The notes: generated by a model not told the origin, from the letters alone. Shown: positions 1 through 6,211, counted from the stretch's first letter. The stretch: 6,595 bases of DNA from an uncultured Lactobacillus sp. (GCA_946409675.1 CAMJXI010000062.1:1-6595); one strand, 5' to 3'. Numbers and translations are program-made.

Positions 1-47
1 GACCACCGAGATCTACACTCTTTCCCTACACGACGCTCTTCCGATCT
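1..47 (+). other. Illumina TruSeq universal (P5/read 1) adapter, contig-end artefact
   Basis: The first 47 bases match the Illumina universal adapter from its internal GACCACCGAG through the end CTCTTCCGATCT. This is library DNA, not genome. Genomic sequence begins at 48, inside a kinase gene read on the minus strand, so the adapter is translated as a false C-terminus (E)IGRASCRERV for that gene. The same sequence occurs in reverse complement at the other end of the window. The assignment rests on knowledge of the adapter sequence and is close to certain. Confidence 0.98.
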
Positions 48-519
48 CCAACATGTAGCCAAACTCGCCGCCAAGCAAATGACTGCCGTGGTATATTTTA
101 CCGTTGATAATAATGGCACCACCAACACCTGATCCTAAGACAAAAAAGACGACGTTCTCTTTACCTTCGGCAGCACCAGTCGCAGCTTCAGCAAGCGCGG
201 CACAATTAGCGTCGTTTTCGATGGCCACTGGGAGCTCAAAGAGTTCCTCCAGTTTTTTGACAATCTCGAAGTTATGGATGTATGGAATTGCACTTGCGCC
301 ACCGATAATCCCGGTCTTTGCGTCAACCGTGCCAGGACTACTAATCCCCACCCCGGTAATTTGGTATTCTTCTTTATATTTGTTTATTTGGTTAGTTAAA
401 ATCTCATAAAAGTCTGCGAGATTAGCTGGTGTTTTTGAACTAGTCAAACCAACTAGTCCCTCTTCACCCTGACAAGCAAACTTGATGCTTGTGCCACCAA
501 TATCAATCAATCCAATCAT
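48..519 (-). CDS. ROK-family sugar kinase, 3'-truncated by adapter
   Basis: This is the N-terminal 157 residues of a ROK kinase, a family of roughly 290-300 residues, so about half is missing. ROK kinases are cytoplasmic and phosphorylate hexoses or amino-hexoses with ATP. The phosphate-binding loop DIGGTSIKF lies at residues 6-14, the catalytic aspartate is D103 in END-AN, and the glycine-rich GSGVGGA is at 129-135. GGEFGYM at 150-156 carries E152 of the sugar pocket. The position that is His in the zinc-binding members (E-x-G-H) is Tyr155, so this belongs to the group without that zinc ligand. The start at 519 follows AGGGGA four to five bases upstream; an in-frame ATG at 567 has no such site and would add 16 residues before the conserved MIGLIDIGG start. 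The gene runs into adapter after 157 codons plus one base. It is divergent from scrK. The substrate cannot be told; glucose, N-acetylmannosamine and beta-glucoside kinases all share these motifs. Confidence 0.9.
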
Positions 520-602
520 AATTCCCCTGATTTCTATTTTGTTTAAAATTCGGTTGCCTAAAACCAAATTTCAGAGTAAGTTTTAGACTAATGCCTATTA
601 AA

Positions 603-631
603 ATAATAAAGAGTCCGCTTACATTTGTAAA
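603..631 (-). promoter_or_regulatory. Sigma-A type promoter of the truncated ROK kinase gene
   Basis: On the minus strand, TTTACA (626-631) and TATTAT (603-608) are separated by 17 bases. Each hexamer has one mismatch to TTGACA/TATAAT. The predicted transcript start near 596 gives a leader of about 75 nt before the start at 519. No equally good plus-strand promoter for scrK was found in the 209 bp spacer. TATACT at 651-656 is a possible -10 but has no convincing -35. Confidence 0.6.
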
Positions 632-640
632 GACTTTTAC
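627..640. promoter_or_regulatory. Small palindrome, candidate operator between divergent ROK genes
   Basis: GTAAA-GACT-TTTAC is a perfect 5-bp inverted repeat with a 4-base centre. It overlaps the -35 box of the minus-strand kinase promoter and lies upstream of scrK, where a repressor could affect both genes. It resembles a catabolite-responsive element (TGWAANCGNTNWCA) in its outer bases but lacks the central CG, so a CcpA site is unlikely. The arms are short and the region is AT-rich, so chance is possible. Confidence 0.3.
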
Positions 641-728
641 TATGAATGTATATACTTTTGTCTTTTTTTAAGCTAAAATGTGTTCATAAATGATATCTAA
701 AATATAAATAAAGAGGAAGATAAACCTA

Positions 729-1613
729 ATGACAAACAAGCGATTTGGTAGTGTTGAAGCTGGAGGTACGAAATTTATTCTGGCAGTTGCCGACGAAAAC
801 TTCGATATTATCACTGAAAGTAGAGTTAAAACGACCAGCCCCACCGAAACATTAGCAGAATGTGTGAAATTCTTTGAGGACAACCCCGTGGATGCTCTAG
901 GAATTGGTTCTTTTGGCCCAATTGATATTATTAAAAGTTCACCAACCTACGGCAGTATCTTAGCTACTCCAAAACCTGGTTGGGAAGGCGTCAACATGTT
1001 GCATACCTTTGCTGATGCGTTGCATGTTCCAATCTATTTCACAACCGACGTAAATTCTAGTGCTTATGGCGAATTTATCGCCGGTAATGGCCAGGGTTCT
1101 TCATCACTCGTCTATATCACAGTCGGCACAGGGATTGGTGCTGGTGCCATTCAAGACGGTCAGTTTATTGGTGGTGCGTCTCATCTTGAAATGGGTCACT
1201 TACCTGCTTTCAAGCGTGCTGACGACGATTATACCGGCTTTTGTCCCTTCCACCATGATCACTGTTACGAAGGCCTTGCCGCCGGCCCCACAATTGAGGG
1301 ACGCACTGGCAAAAAAGGAGAAACTATTCCCCGGACTGACCCTGTCTTTGATTTAATCAGCTACTATGTTGGTCAACTTTGCTTCAGTACTCTGGTTAGT
1401 CTTTCACCACAAAAGATTATCATCGGTGGTTCTGTCATAACTGAAACAGAACTGCCAGCTGTCCGCAAATATACTTCCCAATTTAACAACGGATATGTTG
1501 CAGAACCCGATTGGGATAAGTTCATTGTAGCAACTGGTGTCGAAAACAACGGATCAGCTACGGTTGGTAACTTTGCGCTTGCTAAACAAGTTTTAGAAGA
1601 AAGTAACAAGTAA
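729..1613 (+). CDS. scrK: Fructokinase (ROK family)
   Basis: This 294-residue cytoplasmic kinase converts fructose to fructose 6-phosphate with ATP. Its length and motifs match the Firmicute ScrK/YdhR-type fructokinases. EAGGTKF (10-16) is the phosphate loop, GSFGPID (60-66) is typical of the fructokinase branch, and D107 in TTDVN is the catalytic base. GTGIGAG (133-139) and the sugar-binding LEMGH (153-157) follow. The zinc site appears complete, with H157, C172, H175 and C179 in the CPFH..HC block before EGLAAGP. A C-terminal IIIGGSV (425 of the typical glycine motif type) lies near residues 235-241. The ATG has AGAGGAAGA upstream (712-720), with about 9 bases to the start. It is divergent from another ROK kinase and convergent with manA; its product fructose 6-phosphate is also ManA's product, and scrK-manA neighbourhoods are familiar in lactic acid bacteria. 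There are no sucrose genes in the window, so the substrate may be free fructose. It ends at a strong hairpin terminator. Confidence 0.93.
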   Translation: MTNKRFGSVEAGGTKFILAVADENFDIITESRVKTTSPTETLAECVKFFEDNPVDALGIGSFGPIDIIKSSPTYGSILATPKPGWEGVNMLHTFADALHVPIYFTTDVNSSAYGEFIAGNGQGSSSLVYITVGTGIGAGAIQDGQFIGGASHLEMGHLPAFKRADDDYTGFCPFHHDHCYEGLAAGPTIEGRTGKKGETIPRTDPVFDLISYYVGQLCFSTLVSLSPQKIIIGGSVITETELPAVRKYTSQFNNGYVAEPDWDKFIVATGVENNGSATVGNFALAKQVLEESNK

Positions 1614-1631
1614 TTTAAGTAACAAGTAATT
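1601..1631 (+). repeat. 15-bp tandem direct repeat spanning the scrK stop codon
   Basis: AAGTAACAAGTAATT occurs at 1601-1615 and again at 1617-1631, a perfect copy with a period of 16. The first copy contains the last codons and the TAA stop (1611-1613); the second is untranslated. The pattern suggests a short duplication by slippage or misalignment at the gene end. Confidence 0.85.
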
Positions 1632-1657
1632 ATAAGAAAAACCTATATTGATAGCAT

Positions 1658-1687
1658 AAAAGGCTAGGACGACGTCCTAGCCTTTTT
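1658..1687. terminator. Bidirectional rho-independent terminator between scrK and manA
   Basis: A perfect 13-bp stem (AAAAGGCTAGGAC, 1658-1670, with 1674-1686) closes on a three-base loop GAC. It runs into T5 on the plus strand and T4 on the minus strand. It lies 44 bp after the scrK stop and 28 bp after the manA stop, so it can end both convergent transcripts. Confidence 0.93.
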
Positions 1688-1714
1688 GCTTGTTAACTTG
1701 TTTGTTTATTTTAA

Positions 1715-2680
1715 CTAGTTTTCTGTTGGTGCTGAGATAATAGCTTGCATCTCACCTACTAAAGTAAAGTTTTCTACTTGAGCTGGAATGATGAAGTTAG
1801 TACCCTTCTTAACGTCATAAGATTCACCGTCAACGGCCAATTGACCGTTACCAGCAATAATTGAGACTAATTGATAAGGATGGGTACCCTTAGTCAATTT
1901 GAGTTCTCCATCAACGTCTAACTTGTAAACGTAGAAATATTTAGAAACTGGTGGTTGCAAGTAAGTAGTAATTTTTGACTTACCAATAACTTGTTCTTCA
2001 ACGTTCAATTTTGGTTCTACATAAGGAACTGTAGTTGTATCGATTGATTGTTGGATATGCAAGTCACGCAACTTACCAGTAGTCTTGTCAACGCGATCGT
2101 AATCGTACAAACGATAAGTTGTATCACTTGATTGTTGACTTTCTAAGACCATAATCCCCTTGGTTAAAGCATGGATAGTACCACTTGGTACGTAGAAGAA
2201 ATCACCCTTCTTAACTGGAACTTTACGAAGTAAATCGTCCCAATCTCCAGCTTTAATCATTTCTGCAAGTTCTTCTTTGGTTTTGGCATGGTGACCGTAA
2301 ATCAAATATGAACCTGGATCTGCATCCAAGACGTACCAGCATTCTGTTTTGCCTAGATCATTTTCATGAATTCGGGCATATTCATCGTCTGGATGAACTT
2401 GAACTGACAAACTGTCTTCAGCGTCCAAAATCTTGGTCAAAAGTGGAAAGACCTTGCTTGTTGGATTACCGAAATATTCTGGGTGGTCTACATAGGCTTT
2501 ATCTAAGTATTCACCCTTCATAGGTCCGTTAGTAATTTTACTTGGACCGTTTTTGTGACCTGAGATAACCCAAGCTTCACCAATATCACCAGCAGGGATA
2601 TCGTAATGGAAAATATCAGCTAACTTGCGTCCGCCCCAGATTTTTTCTCTAAAATATGGTTCTAAAAAGATTGGTTGCAT
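1715..2680 (-). CDS. manA: Mannose-6-phosphate isomerase, class I
   Basis: This 321-residue cytoplasmic zinc enzyme interconverts mannose 6-phosphate and fructose 6-phosphate. It matches the short Bacillus/Lactobacillus ManA form in length and motifs. The N-terminal FLEPYFREKIWGG is typical. The metal-binding cupin has QVHPDD (Q94, H96), KTECWYVLDAD with E113, and SGTIHAL with H170; these are the expected zinc ligands. R190 in YRLYDYDR is the expected active-site arginine. A second cupin-like half closes the protein (about 245-318). The chosen start is ATG at 2680, because GAGGTG (2687-2692) sits exactly 6 bases upstream. A GTG at 2689 in the same frame overlaps that site and would give 324 residues, which is unlikely. 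It has its own promoter and shares a terminator with convergent scrK. ManA lets the cell use mannose taken up by a PTS, or make mannose 6-phosphate for glycans. Confidence 0.95.
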   Translation of the reverse strand: MQPIFLEPYFREKIWGGRKLADIFHYDIPAGDIGEAWVISGHKNGPSKITNGPMKGEYLDKAYVDHPEYFGNPTSKVFPLLTKILDAEDSLSVQVHPDDEYARIHENDLGKTECWYVLDADPGSYLIYGHHAKTKEELAEMIKAGDWDDLLRKVPVKKGDFFYVPSGTIHALTKGIMVLESQQSSDTTYRLYDYDRVDKTTGKLRDLHIQQSIDTTTVPYVEPKLNVEEQVIGKSKITTYLQPPVSKYFYVYKLDVDGELKLTKGTHPYQLVSIIAGNGQLAVDGESYDVKKGTNFIIPAQVENFTLVGEMQAIISAPTEN

Positions 2681-2686
2681 TTTTTT

Positions 2687-2692
2687 CACCTC
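2687..2692 (-). promoter_or_regulatory. Ribosome binding site that fixes the manA start
   Basis: GAGGTG on the minus strand is followed by six A residues and then ATG at 2680. The GTG inside this site is in frame with manA but cannot serve as both binding site and start. Confidence 0.85.
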
Positions 2693-2699
2693 ATCATTA

Positions 2700-2727
2700 A
2701 GTATAGCGAAATGATAAGTATAGTCAA
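2700..2727 (-). promoter_or_regulatory. manA promoter
   Basis: On the minus strand TTGACT (2722-2727) and TATACT (2700-2705) are 16 bases apart, each with one mismatch to consensus. The predicted transcript start lies only a few bases upstream of the ribosome binding site, giving a very short leader. AAGTATAG is repeated on the plus strand at 2699-2706 and 2716-2723 (period 17) and could be a regulator half-site, though this is weak. No terminator separates the upstream permease gene, so read-through into manA is also possible. Confidence 0.7.
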
Positions 2728-2744
2728 AGTAAATTTAGGCAGAG

Positions 2745-3389
2745 CTAAAGATTCACTTGGGCAAAGCGTCGGACAGAAATTTTAAAACTGGTATAGGTCA
2801 ATATTAAGTAAATAATTAGACCGACAACGAGCAAAATTGTTTGCCCCAGCCAATTACTATTTGTTACATTTTGTGCCCAGGTAGCTCCAGGAAAATGAGC
2901 AAGTACCTCAACTAGAATCTGCACGATTAAAACAGGGATTAAAGCCTTGATAAAGGCATTCCCTGCACGGTAAACCGTCTTGAAGAATTCACTAAGGAAA
3001 ACGAGATTAAAGAGGCCAAAGATAATTAAGCCCACGCCGTAAAAGGCGATATTAGCTGCAATCCCCGCTTTATTTTCTGTGTGGAAGATTACTTGGTTAA
3101 TGATGGCAAAAGGTACCGAGATGATTAGACTGGCTAATTGTGCGGTCACAGTTACTGCCACCTTGCCCTTCACGACGTCACTTTTTTTGATTGGCAACAA
3201 GGCCGAATAATAGAGGTCGTTGGTTTCTCGAGCGTACATGAAATTAACGTAAATACCAATGCAACAAAACGTGAAGACCATGGTGTATGGATATGACGGA
3301 ACAAGAACCAAAGGCCCCATCAACGCGAAGATAAAGAGGTTTGGGTGAGCAGCCAGTCTTAATTCCTTATACAACAAATTAGATATCAT
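2745..3389 (-). CDS. ABC-2 type transporter permease subunit
   Basis: This 214-residue integral membrane protein has about five to six hydrophobic segments (roughly 18-52 as a pair, 79-98, 112-134, 143-165 and 181-203) and a basic C-terminal tail. The cytoplasmic motif RETNDLYYSALLPIKKSDVVKGK-like block at 54-76 is characteristic of the ABC2_membrane_5 permeases, which pair with a separate ATPase. Its start overlaps the last 11 bases of the ATPase gene, with AGGAGA 9 bases upstream inside that gene, so the two are translationally coupled and almost certainly form one complex (a dimer of each). Substrate is unknown; relatives are linked to antimicrobial peptide resistance, cell-envelope stress or unassigned export. 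The family assignment is firm, the transported molecule is not. Confidence 0.88.
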   Translation of the reverse strand: MISNLLYKELRLAAHPNLFIFALMGPLVLVPSYPYTMVFTFCCIGIYVNFMYARETNDLYYSALLPIKKSDVVKGKVAVTVTAQLASLIISVPFAIINQVIFHTENKAGIAANIAFYGVGLIIFGLFNLVFLSEFFKTVYRAGNAFIKALIPVLIVQILVEVLAHFPGATWAQNVTNSNWLGQTILLVVGLIIYLILTYTSFKISVRRFAQVNL

Positions 3390-4128
3390 AATGGTGTTCT
3401 CCTTCCACTCTGACCATGATTTCTTCCAGCGTCAGTGGCTTTTGATCTGTTGGTTCTTTAAGGTAGGCGAAACTGTCCATGAATGTTTCTTTATCCGCTG
3501 ACTCAAGTAGTTCCCCATTCTTAATGTAAGAAATCGAATCCGCACACTTTTCGATGTCACTCGTAATATGTGTTGAAAAAAGAATGCTCCGCTTACCAGT
3601 TGCGACCAGTTCCTTGAAAAGGTTCAACAAATCATCTCTCGAAACTGGATCTAAGCCACTTGTCGGTTCATCAAATATGAAAAGCTTAGCATCATGTGAC
3701 AATGCTAAGGCAATCATCAACTTCACCTTCATACCAGCTGAAAGCTCCTTAGGAGTCTTGGTTAAATCGATTTCAAACTCCTTTAAGAAGTGCTCAAAGG
3801 CAACTTGATCCCAGTTATCGTAAAAACGACTGGTGACTTTGGCTAAGGTACTAATCTTCTTTTGTTGGTAGAAATCAACGCCACCCAAAACCACGCCAAT
3901 TTGCTTCTTAATTTCGAGTTCGTTTTCTTTGATATTTTGGCCGAAGAAATAGACGGTGCCGGAATCTGGGTTAACCAGGTTCAACATGGATTTCAGAATG
4001 GTACTCTTGCCGGCACCATTTTTACCAATCAGTCCCATGATCTGACCTTCTGGTAAAGAGAAATTAATATCTTGTAGTTTGAATTTGGGATACGTTTTTG
4101 CTAAATGTTCCACTTTTAATAAATCCAT
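3379..4128 (-). CDS. ABC transporter ATP-binding protein (YtrB-like)
   Basis: This 249-residue cytoplasmic ATPase drives the permease encoded next to it. Walker A is GKNGAGKST (35-43), the signature is LSAGM (129-133), Walker B is KLFIFDE (148-154) with catalytic E154, the D-loop is SGLD (157-160) and the switch histidine is H187 in STH. The signature LSAGM in place of LSGGQ is typical of the YtrB-type ATPases of Gram-positive operons controlled by a dedicated repressor. The Q-loop region (about 76-89) is not clearly canonical. The ATG at 4128 has AGGAAA about 8 bases upstream. It follows the regulator gene by 44 bp with no terminator between, and overlaps the permease gene by 11 bp, so the three form an operon. 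The C-terminal tail (about 225-249) is acidic and may bind the permease. Substrate is unknown. Confidence 0.92.
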   Translation of the reverse strand: MDLLKVEHLAKTYPKFKLQDINFSLPEGQIMGLIGKNGAGKSTILKSMLNLVNPDSGTVYFFGQNIKENELEIKKQIGVVLGGVDFYQQKKISTLAKVTSRFYDNWDQVAFEHFLKEFEIDLTKTPKELSAGMKVKLMIALALSHDAKLFIFDEPTSGLDPVSRDDLLNLFKELVATGKRSILFSTHITSDIEKCADSISYIKNGELLESADKETFMDSFAYLKEPTDQKPLTLEEIMVRVEGEHHYDI

Positions 4129-4172
4129 AGTCTGCTTTCCTATCCCTTAATTGTCCGATATTTTCTATATAT

Positions 4173-4622
4173 CTAACGTGGTAAATTATTTTGCATCATT
4201 TTAGCCTGGTTGAGGAAACTTTGGTCACTGATGAGTGCAAGCCCGCGGGTACTAGGATTTGTATCACCCAACACCACCAGGACATCGCCAGGATTAATCT
4301 CCATGACGTCACGTGCCTTCTTTGGTAAGACAATCTGACCTCTTTCACCGACGGTTATCGTCCCAAAAATATGTTTGTCTTTAGGTCCAATTTGGACACC
4401 TTCTGTCTCAGGGTCAAAGTGAAGCAAATCTGATAACGAAACATCGAACAGTTCTGCCAACGCATCACAATTCATAATATCTGGCAGGGTTTCCCCATTC
4501 TCCCACTTGGCAATTGACTGACGACTGACGTTTAGTTGATCTGCGACAAATTCCTGTGACATCTTAAACTTGTTCCGGAGAAAACGTAAATTAGTTTCTA
4601 ACTGATTTTTCTGATTATTCAT
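4173..4622 (-). CDS. XRE-AbrB fusion transcriptional regulator
   Basis: This 149-residue protein carries two different DNA-binding folds. Residues 8-67 form an XRE helix-turn-helix of the Cro/C1 type, with the recognition region MSQEFVADQLNVSRQSIAKWENG. Residues 85-125 form an AbrB/MazE-like swapped hairpin (GTITVGERGQIVLPKKARD...INPGDVLVV), which normally dimerises and binds DNA. The chosen start is ATG at 4622, 6 bases after GAGGTG (4629-4634); a GTG at 4631 in frame lies within that site. It is the first gene of the operon with the ABC ATPase and permease, so it most likely senses a signal and controls its own operon, taking the place that a GntR-type YtrA holds in Bacillus. The effector is unknown. 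Promoter-region palindromes suggest autoregulation. Domain calls are firm; the target is inferred from position. Confidence 0.9.
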   Translation of the reverse strand: MNNQKNQLETNLRFLRNKFKMSQEFVADQLNVSRQSIAKWENGETLPDIMNCDALAELFDVSLSDLLHFDPETEGVQIGPKDKHIFGTITVGERGQIVLPKKARDVMEINPGDVLVVLGDTNPSTRGLALISDQSFLNQAKMMQNNLPR

Positions 4623-4628
4623 ATTTAT

Positions 4629-4634
4629 CACCTC
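4629..4634 (-). promoter_or_regulatory. Ribosome binding site that fixes the regulator start
   Basis: GAGGTG on the minus strand is followed by ATAAAT and then ATG at 4622. It is the same layout as manA and the zinc-ribbon hydrolase. Confidence 0.85.
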
Positions 4635-4645
4635 ATTAAAATCAT

Positions 4646-4676
4646 TTTATACCAGTAACAAAGGAAATAGTATCAA
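4646..4676 (-). promoter_or_regulatory. Promoter of the regulator-ABC operon
   Basis: On the minus strand TATAAA (4646-4651) is preceded by TGG, giving an extended -10 element. TTGATA (4671-4676) is a good -35 but at a long spacing of 19, which the extended -10 may compensate. It lies just upstream of the regulator's ribosome binding site and downstream of the previous gene's terminator. Confidence 0.5.
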
Positions 4677-4696
4677 GACATACTGACAAAATTTGT
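4669..4696. promoter_or_regulatory. Two adjacent inverted repeats, candidate autoregulatory operators
   Basis: AGTAT-N6-ATACT (4669-4684) overlaps the -35 box of the operon promoter. ACAAA-A-TTTGT (4686-4696) lies directly beside it. Both are perfect over their 5-bp arms. Their position suits a dimeric XRE or AbrB-type repressor acting on its own operon. Arms are short, so chance occurrence cannot be ruled out. Confidence 0.35.
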
Positions 4697-4722
4697 TAGC
4701 TTTAGTTGCATATAGACGAACA

Positions 4723-4752
4723 AAAAAGCAACCTCGACTGAGATTGCTTTTT
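4723..4752 (-). terminator. Rho-independent terminator of the zinc-ribbon hydrolase operon
   Basis: Arms AAAAAGCAA (4723-4731) and TTGCTTTTT (4744-4752), plus CTC/GAG around a four-base loop, form a hairpin 10 bp after the hydrolase stop. The one non-matching position is U-G wobble in the minus-strand RNA but A-C in the plus-strand RNA. The minus-strand transcript also ends in T6. Both point to termination of the minus-strand operon. Confidence 0.88.
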
Positions 4753-4762
4753 AGAGTTTCAA

Positions 4763-6205
4763 CTAGACGACTTGTTCGAAATAATCGTCATACATTGTTA
4801 ACCCAAATTCGTTCATCATTTCTTTTTGTTCGCCGCTCTGGCCATCTTGACTAAGAACCACGACAACAAGCGCACCTTTATCTTCACTTTCAATGATTAC
4901 GGCATCGTTTTCTACGCCAAAATCACTATACTCACCAGTCTTGTTGTAGATGTTAACTACAGCTGGTAAGTCGGCTGGTAACTTGGTGTGATTATGATTT
5001 TTCTGCAAGATATCGAGCATCGCATGATCAGATGTTTTAGAAACCATCTTTTTATTGTAGATTTTTGTCAGTGCCACACCCATGTCTTTGGCAGTAGTGT
5101 AGTTGTCTTTGCCAGCCTTTTGGGCGGCCGTATCCATCATCTTTCTGCCAAGAGTGGTGTCGACGAATCCCAAGGCATGAATCTTATCGTTGACAGCAGT
5201 TAGTCCGCCAAGTTCCTCGATAATAATGTTGGCAGCTGTATTATCACTATCGACAATCATGTGTTCCAAAATCTCACTGTTCTTGATTTTTGAACCATTT
5301 GGCATTGTTTGAATGGTTCCCGTGCCGGCTACTTTTTCTGCAGCGGTTAAGGTATGTTCCCCATTCAAGTTGAAACTTCCCTTTTTAGCCTCGCTATAAG
5401 CAACGGCCAAAACGAAAAGTTTGATGCTACTTGCTGATCTCTGTTTCACGGTCCCATTCACTTCGGCAAACTTTTTCTCTTTGGTTGGAGCAACATAGAA
5501 AGCAGTTTTAGCAGTAATTGTATCAATTACCTCTTGACCGTCATCAGTAAATTCAGCTACATCAAATGGCAGCACAGACTCTTCTTCTTTTTTGGTTTCG
5601 GACTTAGATTTACTTGAAGACTTTTTCTCTTTAGCAGCATCCTTTTTGGCTTTAGCTTTGCTAGACTTCAATGCTGCAGCTTCCTTTTGATTAGCAGTTT
5701 GCGCATTGAGATAATACCAGCCACCACCGCCACCGGCTGCCAACAATAAAACTACTATCAAACCAATCCATAAACCTTTTTTACTCTTTTTGGGTTCTTG
5801 CTGCTGGATAGAACTACGTGTAACTTTTGGCGTACTTTCGGCCACTGGCTCAGCAGCTTTTGGTTCCAATGGAGCAACTGGTACTACAGGAGCTACCGGT
5901 TCTGGCTCTGATTCAACAGGAATCGTCGGTTCTGGTTCTTGTTTTGGTTCTGGTTGACTAACTTCTTTTTTGACTGGAAGCGGATTTGGAGTGGCTACTT
6001 GCTCCGGCCTTCGGGTACCACATTCCTCACAAAATACATTCTTAACAGAATTTTGATGGCCACAATTGGGACAAAACCAGGTCGGTTCCGTCTTTACTTT
6101 GGGCTCATTATCAGTCAATTCAGTTAGATTTTTTAAATTATAGCCACAGTTCGCACAGAAATCTGCATTTGCTTTATTCTTAAAACCACAGTTAGGACAA
6201 ATCAC
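4763..6205 (-). CDS. Zinc-ribbon, membrane-anchored serine hydrolase (PBP/beta-lactamase-like)
   Basis: I read this as 480 residues. Two zinc ribbons occupy 3-20 (C3, C6, C17, C20) and 45-62 (C45, C48, C59, C62). A Pro/Glu/Val-rich linker runs from about 70 to 128, then KKSKKG and one transmembrane helix (about 144-166) with five consecutive glycines. A highly basic Lys/Ser/Ala stretch follows (about 174-207), then a class A beta-lactamase-like domain (about 225-480). Its motifs are S259-S-I-K262 (nucleophile), S320-D-N322 and K422-T-G424. The basic motif before the helix, together with the enzyme fold, suggests N-terminus inside and hydrolase outside. No glutamate occurs between about residue 332 and the KTG motif, so the Glu166 base of true class A beta-lactamases is missing; DD-carboxypeptidase-like activity or beta-lactam/peptidoglycan sensing fits better than antibiotic hydrolysis. 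The start is GTG at 6205, 6 bases after GAGGTG (6212-6217). It follows a small membrane protein gene by 21 bp. Domain layout recalls TcaA/YvbJ proteins. The function is inferred. Confidence 0.85.
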   Translation of the reverse strand: MICPNCGFKNKANADFCANCGYNLKNLTELTDNEPKVKTEPTWFCPNCGHQNSVKNVFCEECGTRRPEQVATPNPLPVKKEVSQPEPKQEPEPTIPVESEPEPVAPVVPVAPLEPKAAEPVAESTPKVTRSSIQQQEPKKSKKGLWIGLIVVLLLAAGGGGGWYYLNAQTANQKEAAALKSSKAKAKKDAAKEKKSSSKSKSETKKEEESVLPFDVAEFTDDGQEVIDTITAKTAFYVAPTKEKKFAEVNGTVKQRSASSIKLFVLAVAYSEAKKGSFNLNGEHTLTAAEKVAGTGTIQTMPNGSKIKNSEILEHMIVDSDNTAANIIIEELGGLTAVNDKIHALGFVDTTLGRKMMDTAAQKAGKDNYTTAKDMGVALTKIYNKKMVSKTSDHAMLDILQKNHNHTKLPADLPAVVNIYNKTGEYSDFGVENDAVIIESEDKGALVVVVLSQDGQSGEQKEMMNEFGLTMYDDYFEQVV

Positions 6206-6211
6206 AATCTC

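Noticed and set aside
104..409. Plus-strand open frame of 101 codons opposite the ROK kinase
   Set aside because: It is antisense to a clear kinase with intact motifs, and its translation is low-complexity Ser/Ala/Pro without family features.
626..641. CcpA catabolite-responsive element between the ROK genes
   Set aside because: The outer bases fit, but the central CG is replaced by GA and a further conserved C is missing.
520..728. A riboswitch or T-box in the kinase leader
   Set aside because: The leader of about 75 nt shows no terminator hairpin or recognisable conserved RNA core.
4173..4622. A toxin-antitoxin module, since AbrB/MazE-like domains are common in antitoxins
   Set aside because: No toxin-like small gene is adjacent; the downstream genes are a standard ABC ATPase and permease.
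5939..6127. Plus-strand open frame opposite the zinc-ribbon hydrolase
   Set aside because: It mirrors the repetitive Pro/Glu linker and has no ribosome binding site or recognisable domain.
4763..6205. A class A beta-lactamase resistance gene
   Set aside because: The omega-loop glutamate is absent, the protein is membrane-anchored with cytoplasmic zinc ribbons, and the context is housekeeping and not mobile.
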